Source of the DNA: Pseudomonas palmensis
GTDB lineage: Bacteria > Pseudomonadota > Gammaproteobacteria > Pseudomonadales > Pseudomonadaceae
Assembly (NCBI RefSeq): GCF_017848315.1
Contig: NZ_JAFKEC010000050.1
Coordinates: forward strand, 1 to 42,760
DNA length: 42,760 bases
Direction: 5' to 3'
Shown: positions 32,594 to 40,284 of the stretch, in pieces
How positions within the stretch are numbered: position 1 is the first letter of the stretch
How the letters are laid out: each line of letters opens with the position of its first letter
Position numbers and translations under genes: made by a program
Notes under the pieces: model-generated
Seen by the model: the letters and a program-made list of their open reading frames with translations, nothing else
What the model was told of the DNA's origin: nothing
The model's database searches: none

Positions 32594-35287
32594 TCAGGCG
32601 ATTGGGCCACGCGGATAGCGCTTGAGTTTTTCGATCAGCTCGCTGCCGGGGATCGGCCGGTCGAACAGGTAGCCCTGGCCGACGTCGCAGCGGTGGCGGC
32701 GCAGGAACGCCAGCTGTTCGGCGGTCTCGATGCCTTCTGCCACCACCTTGAGCTTGAGGTTGTGAGCCATGGCCACCACTGCCGAGGTGATTTCCATATC
32801 GTCCTGGTTGTCCGGGATCTCGTGGATGAAGCTGCGGTCGATCTTGATGATGTCGATCGGGAATTTCTTCAGGTAGCTGAGCGAGGAGTAGCCGGTGCCG
32901 AAGTCGTCCATGGCCAGGGTCAGGCCCAGTTGCTTGAGCTCGTCGAGCTGGCGGTGGGTATCCTCGGTGGCTTCGAGCAGCAGGCCCTCGGTCAGTTCCA
33001 GTTCCAGCAGGTGTGGCGGCAGGGCTTCTTCCTTGAGGATGTTGGCGATCGAGCTGACCAGCTCCGGGTCGGAGAACTGCTTGGGCGACAGGTTGATCGC
33101 CACCTGCAGGTTGCCCATGCCCTCGGTGCTCAGCAGCTGGCTCATGCGGCAGGCCTGGCGCGCGATCCACTTGCCGATGGGGATGATCAGCCCGGTTTCC
33201 TCGGCCACGCTGATGAACTGGTCGGGGCGGATCATGCCCCGCTCCGGGTGGTTCCAGCGTAGCAGGGCCTCCAGGCCGAGCAGGCGACCGCTGCGCAGGC
33301 ACAGCTTGGGCTGGTAGAACACGTCCAGTTCGTTCTGGGTCAGGGCGCGGCGCAGGTTGTTTTCCACGAACAGCTTGTAGCTGGCCTCGGCGTTGAGCGC
33401 CTCGGTGAACACCTGCACCTGGTGCTTGCCGTTGGCCTTGGCCTTGTGCAGGGCCAGGCCGGCGTTCTTCATCAGGGTCTGCGGGTCGCGCCCGTGCAGC
33501 GGCGCACACGCCAGGCCCACCGAGCCGGTCACGCTGATCAGCTGGTTGTCGACGAACATCGGCTTGTCGAGGGTGTTGAGCAACTGCTGGGCCACCTGCT
33601 GGCCGGCATCCAGGCTGCTGTCCTCCAGCAGCACGGCGAACTCGTTGCTGGCAAAGCGCGCCAGGCTGCCACCGGGGCTCAGGCTGTTGCGCAGGCGCCG
33701 GGCCAGGCTGATCAGCAGCTTGTCGCCGGTCTGATGCCCGAGGCTGTCGTTGATGCGCTTGAAGTTGTCGATGTCCACCAGCAGCAGGCAGATGGGGCTG
33801 TCGCTGTCGCGCTCGAAGCGCTCGTCGAGGCTGCGGATGAACGCCGGGCGGTTGCCCAGGCTGGTGAGGTTGTCGGTGTAGGCCAGGCGCTCGATGCGCT
33901 GCTGGGCCAGCTTGCTCTGGGTGATGTCTTCGTAGATGCCGATGTAGTGGGTCAACTCGCGGTTGTCGCCATACACCTTGGAGATCGACAGTTGCCCCCA
34001 GTAGGGCTCGAGGTTCTTGCGCCGGCTCTTGAATTCGCCCTGCCAGCTGTTGCCCATGGCCAGGCTCGACGGCGAGTCGAACAGCAGCTCGCTGAGGTTC
34101 TCCAGTGCGGTGAGCTCGGACAGGCGGTGGCCATGCACCTCTTCGGGTGTGTACTGGGTGATCTCGGTGAAGCTGGGGTTGACGTATTCCACCACGCCAT
34201 CGCGGTTGACCAGCAGAAAGGCGTTGGCGCTTTGTTCCACCGCGCGCTGGAACAGGTGCAGGGCGCTGGTGGCGGTGCGCCGGTTGTGGTTGTTGATGAC
34301 CTGGGCGAACTGGTCGGCCAGCTCGCCGGCAAAAGCGATTTCATCCGATTGCCAGGCCCGGGTCGAGCCGCTGTGTTCCAGGCAGAGCACGCCGACCACC
34401 TGGCCGTCGATGCGGATGCTGGCATCGAGCATGGCGTGGATACCGCGCTGGCGCAGGCTCTCGGAGATTTCGCGGGTGCGTGGGTCGCGCGCCGCGTTGT
34501 GCGCATCGATGGCGCGGCTGGTGTGCAGCGCCTCGAGGTAGTCGGGAAATCGCCCGGCATCGATCGCCTCGGGCAGGCGGTACTCCTGGGTGGCGCGGTA
34601 GAACGCCGAGATCGGTTCCAGTTGCTGGCCTTCCAGGTACCAGATGCTGGCGCAGTCGATGCTGTAGATTTCGCAGGCACTGCGGGTGATCAGCTCGGCG
34701 GCTTCCTGCAGCGAGTTGTCGGCGCTGTAGCGCTGGCGCGCCAGGCGCAGGATCAGGTCCTGCTGGGCGCGTACACGCTCCAGGTGCTCGAGCTGTTCCT
34801 GCTGCGCCTGCTGGTTGAGCTGCAGGGCGATCTGCAGGCGGTTGTTGCGGGTTTCGAGTTCTGCCGCCGAAAGGTCGGGTGTGTCGTTGGGCTGGGCATC
34901 GAGCACCAGCAGATAGCCGCGCAGCAACTGGCGGTTGTGCTGCCGGTAGGCTTCGCCCAGCTCCAGCATATTGAGCGGGCCCAGGCTGGTGTGCAGGGTA
35001 TAACGCACCAGGTAGTACGGACGCTGCGCCAGTTGCAGCTCGATGGTGTCGTGCAGCTTGTAGCGTGCCTCGGGCTCCATCAGGCTGGCATAGGGCGAGC
35101 CGATCAGCGCACACAGGTCGACGGCCGCCTGGCCGAACTGACGCTCGCAGCCCGGGTCGAGGAACAGCATGGCCCAGCTGGCCTCATTCAGCCGCTCGAA
35201 ACGCAGCATGCCGAGCCGCGAAGGCACCGGCAACTGCGTCACTACCTCGGCCACCGTACGGCTGGCGGCATCAGGTTGGCTTTTCAT
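32594..35287 (-). CDS. dipA: GAF-PAS-GGDEF-EAL cyclic-di-GMP phosphodiesterase, DipA type
   Basis: This 897-aa cytoplasmic protein has an N-terminal PAS-like region (about residues 20-130), a coiled coil (about 140-185) and a GAF domain (about 190-335). A PAS domain (about 343-460), GGDEF domain (about 465-630) and EAL domain (about 640-890) follow. The diguanylate cyclase signature is A-S-N-E-F at 546-550 instead of GGDEF, so synthesis is not expected. The EAL domain looks active: E673-A-L, N732 (INLSPKQF), E767 (ELTEG), DDFGTG at 794-799, K815, E851 and GQGYLF. The site beside aceFE and msrA matches P. aeruginosa DipA (PA5017), a dispersion phosphodiesterase known for the same degenerate motif. 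Confidence 0.92.
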   Translation of the reverse strand: MKSQPDAASRTVAEVVTQLPVPSRLGMLRFERLNEASWAMLFLDPGCERQFGQAAVDLCALIGSPYASLMEPEARYKLHDTIELQLAQRPYYLVRYTLHTSLGPLNMLELGEAYRQHNRQLLRGYLLVLDAQPNDTPDLSAAELETRNNRLQIALQLNQQAQQEQLEHLERVRAQQDLILRLARQRYSADNSLQEAAELITRSACEIYSIDCASIWYLEGQQLEPISAFYRATQEYRLPEAIDAGRFPDYLEALHTSRAIDAHNAARDPRTREISESLRQRGIHAMLDASIRIDGQVVGVLCLEHSGSTRAWQSDEIAFAGELADQFAQVINNHNRRTATSALHLFQRAVEQSANAFLLVNRDGVVEYVNPSFTEITQYTPEEVHGHRLSELTALENLSELLFDSPSSLAMGNSWQGEFKSRRKNLEPYWGQLSISKVYGDNRELTHYIGIYEDITQSKLAQQRIERLAYTDNLTSLGNRPAFIRSLDERFERDSDSPICLLLVDIDNFKRINDSLGHQTGDKLLISLARRLRNSLSPGGSLARFASNEFAVLLEDSSLDAGQQVAQQLLNTLDKPMFVDNQLISVTGSVGLACAPLHGRDPQTLMKNAGLALHKAKANGKHQVQVFTEALNAEASYKLFVENNLRRALTQNELDVFYQPKLCLRSGRLLGLEALLRWNHPERGMIRPDQFISVAEETGLIIPIGKWIARQACRMSQLLSTEGMGNLQVAINLSPKQFSDPELVSSIANILKEEALPPHLLELELTEGLLLEATEDTHRQLDELKQLGLTLAMDDFGTGYSSLSYLKKFPIDIIKIDRSFIHEIPDNQDDMEITSAVVAMAHNLKLKVVAEGIETAEQLAFLRRHRCDVGQGYLFDRPIPGSELIEKLKRYPRGPIA

Positions 35288-35463
35288 GGGAAGCTCGCTT
35301 CAAGAAGGCTGTTGGCGCGGGCTGGGCGAAGTGCTGCTACGCGTTTGAGCAAGGTTGCATCATGTGCTTGAGGCTGACAAGCAATAGAGTGGCCTGGCTT
35401 GATCTGTATCGGCTGACAGGTACAAATTCTTCAGTAATGCCGCGACGGATTGCGTCTGGCGGT

Positions 35464-35490
35464 GCCGCTCAAGGTGGGACGTTGAGCGGC
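35464..35490. repeat. Stem-loop upstream of dipA
   Basis: GCCGCTCAA (35464-35472) and TTGAGCGGC (35482-35490) form a perfect 9-bp stem with a 9-nt loop. It is one of three hairpins in the 317-bp aceF-dipA gap. It could be an operator or a processing element in the dipA leader; the rest of 35288-35463 shows no gene. Confidence 0.5.
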
Positions 35491-35508
35491 ATGGCATGAA
35501 TCGCAGGC

Positions 35509-35534
35509 AAAAAAAGCCCCGCCAGATGGCGGGG
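35509..35534 (-). terminator. Rho-independent terminator of aceEF
   Basis: On the minus strand CCCCGCC-ATCT-GGCGGGG is followed by C and seven T residues (the A-run at 35509-35515 on the plus strand). It stands about 70 bp after the aceF stop and is a textbook intrinsic terminator. Confidence 0.92.
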
Positions 35535-35568
35535 TTGAGGTACGAGCGTGGCAGCTCGAAAACAGTGT

Positions 35569-35594
35569 CCGTGCTCCCCGGCAGGGGAGCACGG
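35569..35594 (-). terminator. GC-rich stem-loop immediately after aceF
   Basis: CCGTGCTCCCC (35569-35579) pairs perfectly with GGGGAGCACGG (35584-35594) around a 4-nt loop, 11 bp after the aceF stop. A short TTTT follows at some distance on the minus strand. It probably protects the message 3' end ahead of the true terminator. Confidence 0.6.
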
Positions 35595-35604
35595 CGGGCA
35601 GCAG

Positions 35605-37242
35605 TTACAGCAGCATGGTGCGGATGTCGGTCAGCAGCTCGCCCAGGCGCTTGGTGAAGCGCGCGGCAGCGGCACCGTTGATCACGCGGTGATCGTACGA
35701 CAGCGACAGCGGCAGCATCAGCTTGGGCTGGAACGCCTTGCCATCCCACACCGGCTGGATGGTGGCCTTGGACACACCCAGTATCGCCACTTCCGGCGCG
35801 TTGACGATCGGCGTGAAGCCGGTGCCGCCAATGTGACCGAGGCTGGAGATGGTGAAGCAGGCGCCCTGCATGTCGTCGGCAGAAAGCTTCTTGGTGCGGG
35901 CCTTTTCAGCCAGGGCCGCCGCTTCTGCAGCCAGCTGCAGCAGGCTCTTCTGGTCGACGTTCTTGATCACGGGGACCAGCAGGCCGTCTGGCGTATCCAC
36001 GGCGAAACCGACGTTGACGTACTTCTTGCGAATGATCGCCTTGCCGCTAGGGGCCAGCGACGCGTTGAAGTCCGGCAGTTCCTTGAGCAGGTGCGCACAG
36101 GCCTTGAGCAGCAAGGGCAGCACGGTCAGCTTGACGCCGGCTTTCTCGGCCACGGCCTTCTGCGCAACGCGGAAGGCTTCCAGCTCGGTGATGTCGGCGC
36201 TGTCGAACTGGGTCACGTGCGGCACGTTCAGCCAGCTGCGGTGCAGGTTGGTGGCGCCAGCCTGCATCAGGCGGGTCATCGGCACTTCTTCGGTTTCACC
36301 GAAGCGGCTGAAGTCGACGGCCGGAATCGGCGGGATGCCCGCACCACCGGTCGCGCCGGCAGCCGGTGCTTCCTTGGCCTTCTGCATCATGGCCTTGACG
36401 TACACCTGCACGTCTTCCTTGAGCACGCGGCCGTGCGGGCCGCTGGCAGCCACGGCGCTCAGCTCGACGCCGAACTCGCGGGCCAGCTGACGCACGGCAG
36501 GGCCGGCGTGAACCTTGGCACCGCTTGGCGCTGGCGCAGCGGCCGGGGCCGGTGCGGCTTCGGCCTTGGCAGCCGGTGCGGCGGCAGGCGCAGCAGCCGG
36601 GGCCGCTTCAGCCTTGGCAGCCGGTGCAGCAGCGGCAGGCGCTGCTGGCGCGGCGGCGCCCTGGACCTTGAGCTTGAGGATGAAGTCGCCAGTGCCGACT
36701 TCGTCTTCGAGCTTGACGCCGATGCTTTCCACCACGCCGGCAGCCGGCGACGGGATTTCCATCGAGGCCTTGTCGGACTCCAGGGTAATCAGCGACTGGT
36801 CGGCTTCGACGCTGTCGCCGACCTTGACCAGCAGCTCGATGATCTTGGCCTTGCCCGACGAGCCGATGTCCGGCACGTGGATGTCCTGCACAGTGGCAGC
36901 CGCAGGTGCAGCGGCCGGTGCCGGGGCAGCCTCTGCAGCCGGGGCGGCAGCAGGCTTTTGTTCGGCGGCAGGCGCAGCGTCAGCCGGTGCCTCGGGCGCC
37001 GCAGCGGCGCCCTCGACTTCCAGTTCCAGCAGTTCGTCGCCTTCTTTCAGGCGGTCGCCCAGCTTGACCTTCAGGGCCTTGATCACACCGGCCTTGGGGG
37101 CCGGGATCTCCATGGAGGCCTTGTCCGACTCCAGGGTCAGCAGGCTCTGGTCGGCTTCGATACGGTCGCCGACTTTGACGAACAGCTCGATGATTTCACC
37201 TTCACCGCTGCCGATGTCAGGTACGCGAATGAGTTCGCTCAC
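35605..37242 (-). CDS. aceF: Pyruvate dehydrogenase E2, dihydrolipoamide acetyltransferase
   Basis: This 545-aa core subunit of the pyruvate dehydrogenase complex transfers acetyl groups to CoA. It has two lipoyl domains with lipoyl-lysines K41 and K158, each in the motif ESDKASMEIP. Between and after them are Ala/Pro-rich flexible linkers (about residues 78-117 and 195-242). An E1/E3-binding domain (about 243-280) and the catalytic acyltransferase domain with H518 (SYDHRVINGAAAARF) follow. The start codon is GTG at 37242. Its GAGGAG ribosome-binding site overlaps the aceE stop (TGAGGAG), so the two genes are coupled. Two hairpins, one with a T-run, follow the stop. Confidence 0.96.
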   Translation of the reverse strand: MSELIRVPDIGSGEGEIIELFVKVGDRIEADQSLLTLESDKASMEIPAPKAGVIKALKVKLGDRLKEGDELLELEVEGAAAAPEAPADAAPAAEQKPAAAPAAEAAPAPAAAPAAATVQDIHVPDIGSSGKAKIIELLVKVGDSVEADQSLITLESDKASMEIPSPAAGVVESIGVKLEDEVGTGDFILKLKVQGAAAPAAPAAAAPAAKAEAAPAAAPAAAPAAKAEAAPAPAAAPAPSGAKVHAGPAVRQLAREFGVELSAVAASGPHGRVLKEDVQVYVKAMMQKAKEAPAAGATGGAGIPPIPAVDFSRFGETEEVPMTRLMQAGATNLHRSWLNVPHVTQFDSADITELEAFRVAQKAVAEKAGVKLTVLPLLLKACAHLLKELPDFNASLAPSGKAIIRKKYVNVGFAVDTPDGLLVPVIKNVDQKSLLQLAAEAAALAEKARTKKLSADDMQGACFTISSLGHIGGTGFTPIVNAPEVAILGVSKATIQPVWDGKAFQPKLMLPLSLSYDHRVINGAAAARFTKRLGELLTDIRTMLL

Positions 37243-37255
37243 TTAAAAATACTCC

Positions 37256-39901
37256 TCAGCAGTCCAGTGGGTTGCGCTTGTCCGGGTCGATGCCGAACTT
37301 GGTGATGGCATCGGCCACGACCTTCGGTTCGATCTCGCCACGGTCAGCCAGGGCTTCCAGGGCAGCCAGCACCACGAAGTGACGGTCGACTTCGAAGAAG
37401 TGACGCAGCTTCTTGCGGCTGTCGCTGCGACCGAAGCCATCGGTACCCAGGACCTTGAATTCCTTGCTCGGTACCCACTGACGAATCTGCTCGGCGAACA
37501 GCTTCATGTAGTCGGTAGAGGCGATGACCGGGCCCTTGCGGCCGCCCAGGCACTCCTCGATGTAGGTCTGCTTGGGCTTCTGGCCAGGGTGCAGGCGGTT
37601 GCTGCGCTCCACGGCCAGGCCGTCGCGACGCAGTTCGTTGAAGCTGGTGACGCTCCACACGTCGGCACCGACGTTGAACTCTTCACGCAGGATCTTCGCC
37701 GCTTCACGCACTTCGCGCAGGATGGTGCCGGAGCCCATCAGCTGGACGTGGTGCGCTGCGTCCTTGGTATCTTCCTCGAGCAGGTACATGCCCTTGATGA
37801 TGCCTTCCTCGACACCGGCCGGAATGGCAGGCTGCTGGTAGGACTCGTTCATCACGGTGATGTAGTAGAAGACGTCCTGTTGCTCTTCGGTCATCTTCTT
37901 CATGCCGTCCTGGATGATCACCGCCAGCTCGTAGCCGTAGGTCGGATCATAGGTGCGGCAGTTCGGGATGGTCGCGGCCAGCATGTGGCTGTGACCGTCT
38001 TCGTGCTGCAGGCCTTCACCGTTGAGGGTGGTACGCCCGGCAGTACCGCCGATCAGGAAGCCACGGGTGCGGCTGTCGCCAGCGGCCCATGCCAGGTCGC
38101 CGATACGCTGGAAACCGAACATCGAGTAGAAGATGTAGAACGGCAGCATCGGCTGGTTGTGGTTCGAGTACGAGGTACCGGCGGCGATGAACGACGACAT
38201 GGCGCCGGCTTCGTTGATGCCTTCCTCGAGGATCTGGCCCTTCTTGTCCTCGCGGTAGAACATCACCTGGTCCTTGTCGACGGGCTCGTAGAGCTGACCG
38301 ACGGACGAGTAGATGCCCAGCTGGCGGAACATGCCTTCCATACCGAAGGTACGCGCTTCGTCCGGGATGATCGGGACGATGCGCTGGCCGATTTCCTTGT
38401 CCTTGACCAGCTGCGCGAGGATGCGCACGAAGGCCATGGTGGTGGAGATTTCACGGTCGCCCGAGCCGTCCAGGATCGCCTTGAGGGTTTCCAGTGGCGG
38501 GGTCGGGATGCTGAAGCTCTTGGCCCGGCGCTGTGGCACGAAACCGCCCAGGGCAGAACGGCGCTCGCTCAGGTAACGGGCTTCGGCGCTGCCTTCTTCA
38601 GGCTTGAAGAACGGCAGGTTCTCCAGGTCTTCGTCCTTGACCGGGATGTCGAAACGATCGCGGAAGTGACGCAGGCTGTCGACGTCGACCTTCTTGGTGT
38701 TGTGCGCGGTGTTCTTGGCTTCGCCAGCACCGGTGCCGTAACCCTTGATGGTCTTGGCCAGGATGACCGTAGGCTGGTCCTTGTGGTTGACCGCCTGATG
38801 GTAGGCTGCATAGACCTTGTACGGGTCGTGGCCACCACGGTTGAGCTTCCAGATCTCGTCGTCGGACAGGTCGGCGACCATGGCCTTGAGTTCCGGGGTG
38901 TTGAAGAAGTGCTCACGGACGAACGCGCCGTCCTTGGCCTTGTAGTTCTGGTACTCGCCGTCGATGACTTCGTCCATGCGCCGCTGCAGGATGCCGTCGA
39001 CGTCCTTGGCCAGCAGTGGGTCCCAGAAACGGCCCCAGACCACCTTGTTGACGTTCCAGCCACCACCACGGAACACGCCTTCGAGTTCCTGGATGATCTT
39101 GCCGTTGCCGCGAACCGGGCCGTCGAGGCGCTGCAGGTTGCAGTTGATGACGAAGATCAGGTTGTCCAGCTTCTCGCGGCCTGCCAGGGAGATCGCGCCC
39201 AGGGATTCCGGCTCGTCGCACTCGCCGTCGCCCATGAAGCACCAGATCTTCTGCTTGCCGGCAGGGATGTAGCCGCGGCTTTCCATGTACTTCATGAAAC
39301 GTGCCTGGTAGATCGCCTGGATCGGGCCCAGACCCATCGACACGGTCGGGAACTGCCAGAAGTCAGGCATCAGCCACGGGTGCGGGTAGGACGACAGGCC
39401 TTGACCATCGACTTCCTGACGGAAGTTGTTCATCTGGTCTTCGCTGATGCGGCCTTCCATGAAGGCACGGGCGTAGACGCCCGGCGAGGCATGGCCCTGG
39501 AAGTAGATCAGGTCGCCGCCGTGCTCGTCGGTCGGGGCCTGGAAGAAGTAGTTGAAGCCGATGTCGTACAGCGTGGCGCTGGAGGCGAAGCTGGAGATGT
39601 GGCCGCCCAGGTCCGAGTCTTTCAGGTTGGTGCGCATTACCATGGCCAGCGCGTTCCAGCGGACCAACGAGCGAATGCGGCGTTCCATGAACAGGTCGCC
39701 AGGCATGCGTGCTTCGTGGGTGACGGGAATCGTGTTGCGGTATGGCGTGGTGATGGCATACGGCAGCTGGGAGCCACTACGGGTGGCCAGCTCGCCCATA
39801 CGGGTCATCAGATAGTGAGCGCGGTCTTCGCCTTCTTTGTCGAGAACCGACTCCAGGGCGTCCAGCCATTCCTGGGTTTCGACGGGATCGAGGTCTTGCA
39901 T
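37256..39901 (-). CDS. aceE: Pyruvate dehydrogenase E1, homodimeric type
   Basis: This 881-aa thiamine-diphosphate enzyme decarboxylates pyruvate and acetylates the lipoyl groups of AceF. The ThDP/metal motif GDGECDEPESLGAISLAGREKLDNLIFVINCN is intact. Other landmarks are SSYPHPWLMPDFWQFPTVSMGLGP, TIKGYGTG and the C-terminal LGTDGFGRSDSRKKLRHFFEVD. Length matches the homodimeric gammaproteobacterial E1. TGGAG stands 6 bases before the ATG. aceF follows after 13 bp. The upstream gap shared with glnE holds two copies of a FadR-type palindrome, so pyruvate- or acid-responsive repression is likely. Confidence 0.97.
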   Translation of the reverse strand: MQDLDPVETQEWLDALESVLDKEGEDRAHYLMTRMGELATRSGSQLPYAITTPYRNTIPVTHEARMPGDLFMERRIRSLVRWNALAMVMRTNLKDSDLGGHISSFASSATLYDIGFNYFFQAPTDEHGGDLIYFQGHASPGVYARAFMEGRISEDQMNNFRQEVDGQGLSSYPHPWLMPDFWQFPTVSMGLGPIQAIYQARFMKYMESRGYIPAGKQKIWCFMGDGECDEPESLGAISLAGREKLDNLIFVINCNLQRLDGPVRGNGKIIQELEGVFRGGGWNVNKVVWGRFWDPLLAKDVDGILQRRMDEVIDGEYQNYKAKDGAFVREHFFNTPELKAMVADLSDDEIWKLNRGGHDPYKVYAAYHQAVNHKDQPTVILAKTIKGYGTGAGEAKNTAHNTKKVDVDSLRHFRDRFDIPVKDEDLENLPFFKPEEGSAEARYLSERRSALGGFVPQRRAKSFSIPTPPLETLKAILDGSGDREISTTMAFVRILAQLVKDKEIGQRIVPIIPDEARTFGMEGMFRQLGIYSSVGQLYEPVDKDQVMFYREDKKGQILEEGINEAGAMSSFIAAGTSYSNHNQPMLPFYIFYSMFGFQRIGDLAWAAGDSRTRGFLIGGTAGRTTLNGEGLQHEDGHSHMLAATIPNCRTYDPTYGYELAVIIQDGMKKMTEEQQDVFYYITVMNESYQQPAIPAGVEEGIIKGMYLLEEDTKDAAHHVQLMGSGTILREVREAAKILREEFNVGADVWSVTSFNELRRDGLAVERSNRLHPGQKPKQTYIEECLGGRKGPVIASTDYMKLFAEQIRQWVPSKEFKVLGTDGFGRSDSRKKLRHFFEVDRHFVVLAALEALADRGEIEPKVVADAITKFGIDPDKRNPLDC

Positions 39902-40011
39902 GGCTTGCTCCAGGGCGGAAAGGCTTCCAGAATCGGTTGCCTGAGTTTGCGACTGGCCTTTTGGGCAGACGACATGAAATTCTTGGATTACCGGGCGTTG
40001 TACCGGCGGCG

Positions 40012-40026
40012 TGTAGTTTTACTACA
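40012..40026. promoter_or_regulatory. FadR/GntR-type palindrome, operator copy 1
   Basis: TGTAGTTTTACTACA is a palindrome (TGTAGT-TTT-ACTACA) matching the general FadR-subfamily pattern TNGTNNNACNA. It lies 111-125 bp upstream of aceE. A candidate aceE -10 element (TGTAAT on the minus strand, 40038-40043) would place it just after the transcription start, a repressor position. Confidence 0.6.
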
Positions 40027-40063
40027 AATCGATCCTCATTACATGCGTTGACAGTAAAAAAGC

Positions 40064-40078
40064 AGTAGTAAAACTACA
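40064..40078. promoter_or_regulatory. FadR/GntR-type palindrome, operator copy 2
   Basis: On the minus strand this reads TGTAGTTTTACTACT, differing from copy 1 in one base. Including flanks, 40010-40025 and 40065-40080 form an exact 16-bp inverted repeat. The centres are 52 bp apart, about five helical turns. It lies near the expected aceE -35 region and 207 bp before glnE. Confidence 0.6.
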
Positions 40079-40284
40079 CGGATAAGGCTCGTGGCCCCTG
40101 TTCGGGTTGTGGGATAAAACGATACCGGTGGTTAAAAACTGGTCGGCATGCGGTTGTTTGCGATGATTTCTATCAAAGAATTACGTTTTTCAGCTATTTA
40201 TGACCTTTGTACGACAGTCGAACCGTACGCCGAGTTCCCTTGCCCAAGTGCCACCAACCCTTTCACGCCGATCAAGGATAGACC

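Noticed and set aside
33422..35371. Open frame of 649 codons antisense to dipA
   Set aside because: It is a codon-bias shadow of dipA with no recognisable motif.
36520..36660. Tandem-repeat array (Ala/Pro repeats in aceF)
   Set aside because: It is the normal flexible linker of the E2 subunit, not a mobile or CRISPR repeat.
37379..40051. Open frame of 890 codons antisense to aceE
   Set aside because: It mirrors aceE, a fully recognisable enzyme; the translated sequence lacks family features and runs into the promoter gap.
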